From positions 1,116,001 through 1,180,000 of the forward strand of contig JAJIRX010000533.1 in NCBI GenBank assembly GCA_023853785.1: a DNA stretch of 64,000 nt, read 5' to 3'. Positions 39,414-49,776 of the stretch are shown piece by piece. The position numbers were made by a program, and so were the translations under genes. A model generated the notes under the pieces. That model had not been told where the DNA came from. It worked only from the letters and a program-made list of their open reading frames with translations, and did no database searches. This DNA is from Psilocybe azurescens. Taxonomy: Eukaryota; Basidiomycota; Agaricomycetes; Agaricales; Agrocybaceae. How positions within the stretch are numbered: position 1 is the stretch's first letter; every line of letters begins with the position of its first letter.

Positions 39414-42004
39414 TCACTCAACAAACATCGCTTTAGTAGCCCTAGTTCCTGGAGTTGGATCCCCTCGAGAAGAAAGAGAGCTGTCTGATGAAGATGTCTG
39501 AGACTTATTCGCAGATGGGCGTGGTCCATCAGGCGGGCGATTGTTCCATATGTTGTCATTGCGGTATAAAAGATGTAAGAACTCCTTGCGAGCGTGCTCC
39601 TTCGACGAATTTTTGTGGTTGAGCATTTCAGTGATCTTGGGATCGTAACGAGAAGCGGTGGGGTCCCCGTACAAAGGCATAAGGTGCATGGTTTCCTTAC
39701 AATCTTGAACAAATGTAGGATCGTGAATTTTCATCATTTTCACTATATGTTTCTAAATTGTCTGAGATAAGTTAAAAGAAGTTGACAAAAAGAAAGAAAA
39801 AACCTCTTCTATTGGGTGCGCATATTGTTCAACCTTCTGACCAACAAATTTGTCCAAGATGTTCTTAAGGAACACATATTGCGACAATGTATCGGAGAGG
39901 GTGTTTCCGGCATTGGATCGGAAAAAGTCCGCAAACCCCTTTCCGTCATAATCCCGAACTTTTTCTTTCAATGCTCTCATGAAGTCCGCCTCAAGAGGTC
40001 GAGGAGATGAAGGAATAGGCGGGGTAGCAGGTATTGGGTCGTGAAAACGGCTTTCCTTCGAAATGCTTTCCCTTCCTCTTGGGGGCGGCCCAGAGCTTAT
40101 GGTGCTTTCAGGACTTGGATGGCGTTGAGAGTGGTTTCGAACAGATTCAGACGGATACTTGTGACGGATGACCTTCTGAGGCGGTGGCGGTGGCGAGTCC
40201 TGTCCATCATAGTCGTCAAAAGACGGAGAGTTTGCCCGTTTTCGAGAGCCCTGCAGTTGTTCAGGTTTCTTTTTTACGACAACTTCAACTTCCATTTGAT
40301 CAGATGATAGCTCTCGTTCATAGTCATCATCATAGGAAGTATCAAGTAGTCCACTTGGTATTTTGGGGGAGCTGGAGGAACACCTGGAGGGGAAAGCTGT
40401 GTTTTTTTTAGCCATGCCATTTAGCCGGCTGGGAAAAAACCTTACAAGTTCCACAACTAAATCAACCGTTCTGTCTGGTGAGACTGCAACATTAGCAGAC
40501 ATGAACTCGTCGTCGTTATTTTTTGAGACCCGTAAAATAAAGTGCCTGTATTTTCCACGTGGTGTATATACCTTGGCAGGACCTAACACCAGATATTGAG
40601 AAAGTGAGCGCAGTAACAAAATGGACAAGTAGAAATACCGTCTATCCTTGAAGGACCTCGTTGAAGTTGCTCCGCCTGTTGTATCAATGAGATAAGAGAC
40701 GAAGCATTAAGATTTGAAAGAGACTTACAATATCTTGGGCATCAGCCCAGAACGCAGTTCCCGCTTCATCAGCGAGTCGCAATGGAACTTTCACTTCCGC
40801 CAATTGATGATCTGTTGTACCACTACGGACGTCTTGTATGAGAAGCGTTAGCATCCGAAGTGGACCCTTGCTTTGTTGAGCTGTAATCGGTGAATTAACA
40901 ACTTAATGCTAACTTGGCATCCAAATTCTTTACCTGAATCAGAGCTTTGGACACTGGCACGCCCAGAGTCTCGGTTATGATACCGCGCTGAGGAGTCAGA
41001 ATCTTGAGAGCGATCCATTGACCGACGATTGCGTGATTTTTGACGGGGAGAACGAGAATGGTCATGGCCCCATGTGCCTCTTTCATAATCATGACGATAA
41101 TACGGTGAAGGAGTAATTGCAGATGAGTTGGAAGTTGGTGGTGGCGGATAACCAGAATAATAGTTGTTTTGACGTAGAGGCCGTTCTTCCATCTCCGGAA
41201 AGCGGGAAGGAGGTTCCGCTCTTTTCTTCGGAGGAGACGGCGATCTGGTGGCTGCTGGTTGCTGCGGTGGTGGTTGCTGAGGCCTTGTCGGTACGGAAGA
41301 TACAGGATGTGGCGGTATATAAGACGAAGGCGGGTTGGAAGTCGCCGTCGAGCTATTTCTCGTATAGGTCGACGAAGTTGCCGTCGTTGCCGGGGAAACT
41401 TTCCGAGGAGGTTTTGGAGGAATAGGTGTGCCGCGATACATTGATGAGTAGGGGCCATTTCCATGAGCAATAGGTGGCTGAGTGCTGGGGGTAGGGTCAT
41501 ATGTATCAATACGAAACTTGGAGGTTTGTGCGGAGAATATGTCTCCTTTTTTCGTCCTTTTCGCTTTCTTCTTCGGAGGTATTGGAACCTCTTGTCCAGG
41601 AAGAAATCGTACTGTTACGTTAGGGGGGGAGTAGCCTCGTACGTTACTATATTCTGAGGTTGTTTATCGGATGCAAAAGCGACTGCTTGTCGGATAAGAG
41701 GTCTGTCCTGATGAGGGGAGTGAGTTACAGGTGTCGGTTCTACCAGCGAAGGTTCCCCTGCATCTGAGCCCACTGGTGAAAACGTTCGTTTGGGCACCTA
41801 AAAAATTGGAAGGGATTAGTTGAACCAAACTGCCACACTCAAGTTGTGTTTGCATACAGGGCGACCTAGAGAAGACTCTCGACTACTTCTACATGTGAAA
41901 TACTGTCAGATCTTTCCAGTTGAGGTGCTAGAATGAAAGACGTACGAAGAATCGCTACCGGTGCGTCGTCCTCGACCAATCTCTCCATCGTAACTGTTTC
42001 GCAT
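39414..42004 (-). CDS. unrecognised Pro/Ser-rich protein with one conserved-looking core
   Basis: I do not recognise the family. Best model: ATG 42004 (MRNSYDGEIGRGRRTGSDS), joined across a gtacgt intron to SSSRESSLGRP and across another to VPKRTFSPVGSD. After IVTYEATPPP comes NVTVRFLPGQEVPIPPKKKAK, which needs G7 at 41623-41629 to be 8. A low-complexity Pro/Ser/Arg region spans 40.9-41.4 kb. A folded core follows: PLRMLTLLIQDVRSGTTDHQ, AEVKVPLRLADEAGTAFWAD, KVYTPRGKYRHFILRVSK and SPDRTVDLVVEL. G5 at 40365-40369 must be 6 to reach IPSGLLDTSYDDDYE. A second helical part (DFMRALKEKVRDYDGKGFAD, FLKNILDKFVGQKVE) precedes the stop at 39414. Nuclear location is guessed from KKKAKRTKK. Confidence 0.7.
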
Positions 42005-42656
42005 ATTTACTATTCCTCGATTTAGGACAAAGGGAATAAAGATTGGTAATCAGGATAGATCGAACAGTAAATTTTATAGGAAGCACCTGTTGTTGTTCGT
42101 AGCCTCGTTGATGCCTACAACTTGCCCACAACAGCTATCCCGAGAGCTTGGTCGCTTACGAGAAAGGAAATTCTGAGATGTAGTTCTGGAAAGTGGACGA
42201 AAGGACGTTTTATGAAACCAGTGTTGAATCGAAGCTCCTTGTCATGGTAGAGTATACGACAGATAGGAATACTGAGCTGCGCTTTCAGTGGACCATTCAC
42301 CAATTTTCGCCGGCCTCCAACTCGAAGTATTTGGATGGGATCGAAAGAGTCAACATCATCGTTGAATCCGCCACGTGCCTTTACAGGAATTGCCTGGTTT
42401 GGTAACAATTAGGTTTACCACGGTTTACAGCCACCGACATGTGATGCAGATGTGATGTTGGTGTGTGCCGTTTGGAGTCAAAGCTTCCCATACGGAGGAA
42501 CTCTCCTCTTGAATAAGTGCTTCTACATATAATCCTGTGGAACTCTTACAAATTACAAAAATATGTGCAATTTACTGTTTACTGCAAGGAAAAGCAACAG
42601 GCCATACTTCATCCGACAACTATATCCAGAAGTATTTCCTGAAACGCTCGTGCTCA
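42005..42656. other. intergenic, no supported gene
   Basis: Upstream of the unrecognised gene and downstream of the amidohydrolase-like stop. A minus-strand open frame at 42115-42408 may belong to a leader exon, but no start or splice pair can be shown. Confidence 0.4.
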
Positions 42657-43839
42657 CTATTTCCCTTCTTTCTTTCCATAGACTTTCTCCGCGTTGCCAG
42701 CAAACACGGCGTCCACGAAATCTTGTTCAATGCCGAGTTCAGCCAGCGATTCTCTTGCAATCTCATACCAATCTGCAACAGAGGAAGGACTGCTTGATGA
42801 AGAAGATGGTGAAGATCCAAACAGGATACGTTGGTATCCGAATGCCTCCATAACGGGCCCGACTGATATTATATATATAAGCATAAGCAACAACGATCAC
42901 GAATGCTTTGACTCACGATACATCTTGATTCGACGTTTCCATTCCTTTATTTGCTGGGTATCGGCTGCTTCAATCGGACTTCCGGGGAATGGAGTTTGGG
43001 GAGTAGGAGCGTCCCAGGCAGGCGGGAGGAATTTGATGTAGACTTGAGGGATCAATGATAGAGCAGCAACCTGAGATTGGAAAGCAAGATAGGTAGGGTG
43101 ATTCATAAGCTTGACAATAGGCAGGTCAAGATTGTGTGGAGGAGGAAGAATATTGGCTTGGGAACACAACATGAATATCAGCAAATACTAAACGACATTG
43201 AGAGATGGAAGGACATACAAAGAACAATTGGTGGTACATGTTCTAAATCGGTGCAAGCCTTAGCGATTAGATCTTCAAAACCTTCCAATAGAGAGTCAGA
43301 GAGAGTGGCCTGAATATCAATGTCGACTGGGTGGCCACGCTGCAATGCCCATCGTAGACCGTCAACAGCGGCAGGAGCATCCCTAGTGAAGATTGTGGAT
43401 AAAGAGGTGGAAGCCGTTGCCGAGGAGATTAAAGACTCGATGGCAGGATCTGGTTTTTCCAAATCAAAGGGAATTATGTAGGAGATGACCTGTGAGTCCG
43501 CAGAGCTCGACTTCAGCCTATGGCCCATAATAATGGCGTCAGACAGAGCCTAAAGAGACCAGTACGATAACAATCAACTACTCACGCAGACTGGAGTTCA
43601 GTGGCAGGAAGAGCGAGGACAATGCCCCGAAGTTTATCGCCCAAGACTTGACCAGCCTCTTTCTTCCATTGGGTATAGTTTACGTCGTTGGATACGACAT
43701 TTGCATCAATGACACTTGCTGGATGCAAGCTGCTTGGACTGGGTGGAACGGGGAAAGACTCCAAGGTACCAGTATTCGGAGGAGTGAATGCTGAGAGGGG
43801 AAGCTTAGGGAGATCTTTAGGAAATTTACGGGGAGCCAT
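42657..43839 (-). CDS. TIM-barrel amidohydrolase-2-like protein
   Basis: Predicted metal-dependent hydrolase fold, substrate unknown. It starts at ATG 43839 (MAPRKFPKDLPKLPLSAFTP). Later exons give LRGIVLALPATELQS, MGHRLKSSS, QVISYIIPFDL, DGLRWALQRGHPVDIDIQ, EGFEDLIAKACTDLEHVPPI, LPIVKLMNHPTYLAFQ, VAALSLIPQVYIKFLPPAWD, and a C-terminal LGPVMEAFGYQRILFGSSP, then YEIARESLAELGIEQDFVDA and VFAGNAEKVYGK. That end (FGxxRILFGSD-like, then helices, then GNAExVYG) is characteristic of amidohydrolase family 2. The usual Asp after FGS is Ser/Pro here and an HxH is not obvious, so activity is uncertain. The first junction (43590/43535) is one base out of phase. Stop 42657. Confidence 0.75.
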
Positions 43840-43956
43840 TGGTATACGTGTTTACAAGAAAGTAAGTGGTTGGTTACTCTTAAGAACAAAGAGGAGCGTT
43901 TCTAATCTCTTCATCAATCACTGGCTTGATCGGGTTATGATCAATACGCAACACCA

Positions 43957-45057
43957 TCAGGGGCTTTCGCCGCCATCGCGACCATACTCTCCCTGTTGCG
44001 ATCCGGACTCTGATCCTTCCAGCTTTTCTGCCTTATGAATTGATTGCGCCCATCGTCGTGTTCGTTCGCTCTGATCAATGTCAGAGAGCTTTCATTTCAA
44101 AGGGGAATCGGAACATACATACCCTATGTTGTTCGTCTTGGTCATTTGTCTCTTCCACGAGGAACTTGTCAAATGCCTCCATTGCATTCCATCTTTCAGT
44201 TCTGCGGCCCTGTTCTCTGCCCTGTCTCAGCCCTTCTTTCCTGCCTTTCTTCAAGCCTTCTTTCAGCCCAGCTTCGCGCCCATCTCTATATCCATCCTCG
44301 TATCCATCCTCTCTCCCGTCTTCGTAGCACTGGTCTACTACTTTCTGTACCTCGGTTGCGCGCACTCTGATTTGCTTTTCCATGCTGTTCATCATTGCTT
44401 GGTACTTCCGTACTGTTTCCTGTGCCTTTCTCTCTGAGTATTCCAACTCTTCCATCTCCCTTCGTGCATCTGTAAGATCCTCTTCCAGCTGTCGCTTCTC
44501 TCGCTGTGATGCTTCCATTTGCATTTGATACTCCCTCGTATCTTTCTCGAGGTGCATTCGCTCGTCTTGCAGTGTATCCCTAGCAATTTCAGCGTCTTCT
44601 GCACGAGCAAGGGCTTCTCGTTCCCTGCGCTCCGCAAAGTCTGCTCTTACCGTAGCATCATTTGCTCTTCTTATCTCATGTTCCAAGTGGTCACTCGAGG
44701 AGCGCAGGAGCGCCTTCAGGTGCTTTCCATGACGCTCTTCTTCGGCGATTGCGATAGCAGTGACAATCGGTGTCCGGTGCTCGCGGCGCCGAGGAGAGTG
44801 CGATGGGCGCTTATGCCCTTTCCTAAGGTTCTCTGTAGAACCAGATGGCATGAGGGAGGGATCTTGCAAAATGCGTAATAGCGGTGAGGGAGAATAAGTA
44901 GCTTCACGAGCTTGGGCCATAACGTCAACACTAAACACATGAAATGATGAGTCCCAGTTTAGCGATTGAAAGTGTCCGGGACTGACTTGGGAGACAGAAA
45001 GTCTTCTGCTTCATGACGTAGGATGATTGGTGGAAGAGGCTTGTTATCTATGGGCAT
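43957..45057 (-). CDS. coiled-coil protein with glycine-phased repeats, unknown
   Basis: Not recognised. ATG 45057 gives MPIDNKPLPPIILRHEAEDF, joined across a gtcagt...tttag intron to NVDVMAQAREATYSPSP. A basic patch (KGHKRPSHSPRRREHRT) is followed by about 130 residues of strongly charged heptad helix (RREREALARAEDAEIARDTL, QREKRQLEEDLTDARREME). Then a four-residue period with Gly: EDGREDGYEDGYRDGREAG and LKEGLKKGRKEGLRQGREQG. The last exon (donor gtatgt near 44124) reads SERTRRWAQSIHKAEKLEGS and stops at 43957. The helix and repeats suggest an elongated self-associating protein. Confidence applies to the gene, not to a function. Confidence 0.75.
44265..44345 (-). repeat. degenerate 12-bp tandem repeat encoding xxxG periods
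   Basis: About nine four-codon units with Gly at every fourth residue, switching from acidic (EDGYEDG) to basic (KKGRKEG) along the run. It is continuous with the coiled coil of its gene. Confidence 0.75.
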
Positions 45058-46601
45058 TATCACTTGCGTAGTAGATATGATGAGGGGCAGATCACAGATT
45101 ATCTGTTGTGGCTCTAGTATAATTCAGGAGCCCTTAGTGTGTATAGTGGGGCCAGGTACACCTTCATCACCTCATATATCAATCTCTAGGCATTTGTCCG
45201 CGTCGGGAACTCGTGTAAGGCTTATTTTTGACTGGGCACCCAAATTACAAAAACGTGCAGATCATAAACTGTACACGCCTTCGCCTCACGCCTGAGGCCT
45301 TATATCACGTGTATGAAAAATCTAGAGAGACTAAGGCGGGCGAGCATCCCTTCACGCTTGGAAGTCATGTTAGTTGGATACGAGTCAAGCATCTCGACTG
45401 ACCCTTCAATGTATATGATTTACAGCGGTTATTTGTTCTGACTCAGCGACATGGATCATCGATATTCAAATTAAAAACAGAACCTGCCAGCTAGTGAGCC
45501 TGACAATTACAAAGGGGCTCATGCATATGTACTATTGAGATGAAACGTACCCACCAAGGCAGTGACCATCACTGATTCCGGGCAGTATCAGAGCGTCGCG
45601 ACTCGCGCGTGGTTGAAGTTGACAACCTGTAGATATCGACTAATGAAGTCGAGCAATCGAAGCAGTGAGATCTTGTCACGTTTCTCTACTACGCTAAACG
45701 ACGTATAAGAAATGTTATAAAGCCTCGATAACGAACCTGAACCAAAAGGCCTTGGAAGACGGGATTTCGGCACGAATCAGGATATAAATATTACAAAAGC
45801 AACGGAAATGTCTAATATTCTAGTGTAAAAGCTAAAGCGCTAAACACTGATAATCTGTGTATCGACTGAGCTCAGATGGCCAACAGATGGCACGGGTGAA
45901 TATGTAGTTCCGTTTGAACTGCGTTGTGAATCTCAAGTGACTGTCCGCGTGGACCTTGTTTTCTATTTTCAATCGTGATCGCTTAATATAACGTAGTAGT
46001 GTTCTATTTATAGCACCGACCATATTCAAGAAGCTACCCCAGAGATCCCCATGGCTTGGCGTTGTCTATGTCGACTGGATAGGGCAGGTAAATCGTGAAG
46101 ACGTCCACCAGAGAACGGTTCTCTTTCTATACAAGATAAGGCCGTGAATCTTCTGTTGTTGCGGTGTTGCACAGTACGTTACTTAGTACTTGGAGAACAT
46201 CGAGGGCTTCAAGTCCGACAACAATCATTCATACAGTATGATGTGAACTACTAGTCCCATGGCGAGAAGATCTTTTAATTTGGCATGTGGCCTTCAGGTC
46301 ACGATGCCCGTAAATTCTGGCGGAGGAACTGTCGCTACGAACCTCGCCACAAGACTGGCAGAAATGTCATTGGTGCGGAAACCGTTTGAGTTTGCCAAAG
46401 CGAGCTCTTGAGATGCCTTTTCACCGCTGTTGACATAATTAGACCATGGGATTCTGTTTTACCTGAGATCCAGAAATTTCAGTAATCCCACGGAAACAAT
46501 CGCATGATTTTGAGTATCAGTTAAATAGACGAGTGCTTAACTCCTTAGGCACAGGGTTGTTCTCAGCAGAGTTCTCTTATAGGGGGCCAGTCCTCTTCAC
46601 C
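45058..46601. other. 1.5 kb intergenic, no gene seen
   Basis: Divergent region between the coiled-coil gene and the lipase. Open frames are under 91 codons with no domain or splice support. It presumably holds both promoters. Confidence 0.45.
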
Positions 46602-48017
46602 ATGCACTCTCTTGCCATTGCGTCTGCTTTTATTGCACTTTTTGGGGGGCGATCCATGCTGCGCCAACAAACTTGCAAACACGCAGTGTAACGTCCATTT
46701 CCTCCACAGAATTATCCGGATTTGCACCCTTTACGCAATTTGCGCGAGCCGCATATTGTCCCACAAGTAAACTCCAGAATTGGTCTTGCGGAGGTGAGTA
46801 CTCGGGTGTTGATAATATAGCTGTAGGCCGCGGACAGGAAAAGTGACTAATGGATATCATATCAAGATGCATGCAAAGCGAACTCGGATTTCCAACCCAC
46901 GCTTGTCGGAGGCGACGGAAATGCCATTCAAATATGTAACCCCCTACAAAATAATGAGCTCTGCGAGCATAAACTGATAGCAGGCAAATTGTCAGATTTT
47001 GTTGGATTTTCACCGTCGCAGAATAGTATAATCGTGGCGCACGAAGGAACTGATCCAACCCAATTGTAAGCGCCTATTAATGTAAGCGATACATGCACTG
47101 TTATTGACCTCCTCTCCTTAGGCTGTCTGATTTGACAGACGTTGATATCTTGATGGGAAGCCTGGACTCAACTCTTTTCCCGGGTGTATCATCTTCTGTG
47201 CAGGTCCACGCTGGGTTCCGTGATGAACACGCAAAAACCGCCAGTACGATTCTAAAGGAGGTCCAGCGACTCATGTCAGTAAAGAACACAAATAATGTTG
47301 CAATTGTAAGTCCTTCGGCCTCCTAGTACCTATTTACTTTGGAGTGCAGTCTTCTCAGTGAGTGGTGTCTCTTATCTGTTTATCTTAGGTTGGACACTCT
47401 CTAGGAGGCGCACTCTCGGAGCTTGATTCGTTATTCTTGACTTTGAATCTTCCTTCATCTACCTCTATAAAGGCTGTTACATACGGCACTCCTCGAGTTG
47501 GAAATCCAGCATTCGCACAACTCATTGACTCTAAGGTTCGTGGACATTTTTGTGTTGCCTTTCGAAGCAGCCATTGAGGGTTGTTGCAGGTTCCAAACTT
47601 CAAGAGAATAAACAATGAAGACGGTGAGTATTACATGACAGGCTCCACGGAAGAGCCGCTAACATTGTAAATCCAGATATTGTTCCTATCGTCCCTGGAA
47701 GATTTTTAGGCTTTGCTCACCCTCATGGAGAAGTGCATATCCTTTCCCCGGGAAATGCGGTATCTTGTCCTGGTGAGTGTAGACAAGGTAATATAAAAAT
47801 TGAAATGATTTTTAACATTGTTCAATATAGGCGATGACGATGCGACTGATTCACAATGCCAGATTCAGTCCGTTCCCAATGTTCTCGTGGGCAACATTCT
47901 GAACCACGTACGTGCTTGAACCCCTGAATGAACGAACGGTTCGGTATTAATCAGTTGAACAATGATTAGTTGGGACCATATGAAGGAATCAACATCGGCA
48001 CAATATTTTGCACTTGA
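46602..48017 (+). CDS. secreted class 3 lipase
   Basis: Extracellular triacylglycerol lipase (alpha/beta hydrolase, lipase class 3). ATG 46602 gives a signal peptide MHSLAIASAFIALFGG; G6 at 46644-46649 must be G7 to continue AIHAAPTNLQTRSVTS. Blocks: GFAPFTQFARAAYCPTSKLQ, NWSCG, QNSIIVAHEGTDPTQ (oxyanion region), VHAGFRDEH, IVGHSLGG (nucleophile Ser), KAVTYGTPRVGNPAFAQLID, INNEDDIVPIVPGRFLGFAH (acid Asp) and NILNHLGPYEGINIGTIFCT (catalytic His), stop 48015-48017. Cysteines at YCP, SCG, SCPG, QCQ and FCT fit the disulphide set of secreted fungal lipases. As written the frame ends 90 nt after the start. Without that base one would call it a pseudogene. Confidence 0.92.
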
Positions 48018-48248
48018 TTTTGATGAGCCTGGTAACCAAGAGCATAATTCCGTCTTCGATTGAATATATATATAAGACGACTTGAACAACTTGTGGGTCC
48101 CTGTTTGTACAACCCAAACTTTCTTCAAACTCCGATGTATTCCCAAGCTGGGGCAATCTGCAACTTAAGTAGTTCGTCCATCGTATTCCTACACCCAGTT
48201 CTTCTACAAGACAACCTTTCGACATTGCGAAGCCACAAGATTGGCGGG

Positions 48249-49703
48249 ATGCTAAACAGAGAAACCAGCTTTCCTTCTACTGTGGAGGAACAGGGGAGTG
48301 ACACACCTTTTGTAGTCGACATATCAAAGACCGAGGCTAGTGATAGTATTCAAAGTCACCTTTCAACAATGACTTCGTCTACGCGTCTCAGAATACACCC
48401 CAGCGCAGGTGTAGGGGAAGTGGTAGCGCTTCCCGACTTAGGGCTTCCTTCATCTGACGGTCATGGCCATATGCGAAGGATTTGGGCGTCCTTACTGGGC
48501 GACTCTAACCGTATCCCTCTTTCTATACAGTTATTGCGCCAAGAAAACACCTGGGCGTCATCCATGGCACATTGTGTCTGTATTTTGTATTGCCTTCTGA
48601 GTTGTTTAATCGCGATTGCCCATCTATACACAAACATCTTCAATCCTGCAATGCACACTATGGCAATGGCCAAATCGTTTGGAGCCGGTAGTTAGATTTA
48701 CGGTGGTTTCTCCCCCGATTGCTCTGATATCTATGCTAGGAAATATACCTGCAAGCGTTGCTATCGCCCACTACTTGACAAGATCTTTGGTGACATCAAC
48801 ATCATTGGAGCCTTTTGTGCTGGGAAGGCCATCGACAGCGGAATCGAATATAACCATATGCGCTTGGCTTCCGGATTCGAAGTTACGTGATTTCGAGGTG
48901 TGGATGGAAAGTTGGCAAGGTAATGCTTCGAACATGTATTTCTGAATCACCTGATGAGAGTGATGACCAGGATCTGTATCGCTCTTGGTTACGACAACCG
49001 ATACAGTGTCTTCTTCGTCGCACAGAAAGCTCTTGAAAGTGATACGACAGCTGGCTGCTAAACCGTCAATGACGGGCGCTTCTATTCACCTTCTTCACCT
49101 TAAAGAACACAGTGTGGGATCACCAAACCTATATCTTAACTTGGCTCGCCTTTTTGCATCTACAGACTGGGTTTTGATCATTCCCGGAGAGCTAGATAGC
49201 CCTGTTCCTCAAAGATTAGACGATATTGTATCTTCAAGAACAAAAACAATTGCAAGGGAATATGTGCTGGCATCCGGAATCCAATCATACCCTTTTCCTG
49301 AACTGTCTCCTCTTTTGATATATAGGGATCGTGATTTTTGGTGCACGGAGCGAATAATGACCGGAACATCGCGAAGACCAGATTGGGATGAATGTCTCTG
49401 GCAATTGAACCTCGAAACGGCAGGAGCTATACAAGGCTTGGATGTGTCGATGGTGACATCAAAAGATGACAGGAATCTCGTTTCAGAGGTTTGTTTCGCT
49501 ATCGAGGTTGAACAAAACTGATACTTGAATAGGATGCCACTCGCCAGAGATTGCTACCCAAGTATCGCTGTGAAATATGCGACAGAGTAATCAGACAGAC
49601 GTTGATAGTGCGGGCACGGAATTGGCACTGGAATACAGAGTTGGACTGGGTGAAGGGTTTCTGCAGCAAAGTAGGGCGCAACCGTCGTTTACATGCTTGC
49701 TGA
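48249..49703 (+). CDS. LARGE-like glycosyltransferase (GT49-type)
   Basis: Resembles basidiomycete proteins annotated as glycosyltransferase family 49 / LARGE-like; substrate unknown. The start is uncertain (48249, MLNRETSFPST, or 48366, MTSSTRL). A hydrophobic segment CVCILYCLLSCLIAIAHLYT near 48570-48630 suggests a type II Golgi membrane protein. Luminal blocks: RFTVVSPPIALISMLGNIP, LEPFVLGRPSTAES, ICAWLPDSKLRDFEVWMESW, QGSVSLLVTTTD, HLLHLKEHSVGSPNLYLNLA, RLFASTDWVLIIPGELDSPV, SYPFPELSPLLIYRDRDFWC, TERIM, and DWDECLWQLNLE, ending after KVGRNRRLHAC at 49703. The frame changes at about 48690: either a gtagtt...ctag intron, or one extra T. Convergent with the ATRIP homologue, ends 73 nt apart. 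Confidence 0.72.
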
Positions 49704-49776
49704 TCGATTTTATCCAACCATTTGGCAGAGTGTCGACAGAAAACGAGAATGTTGACACTTGCGAATAGAAAGCAGA

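Noticed and set aside
46602..46700. Lipase as a pseudogene because of the early stop
   Set aside because: One base in a G run restores the signal peptide and the full protein; the catalytic Ser, Asp and His, the cysteines and all introns are intact.
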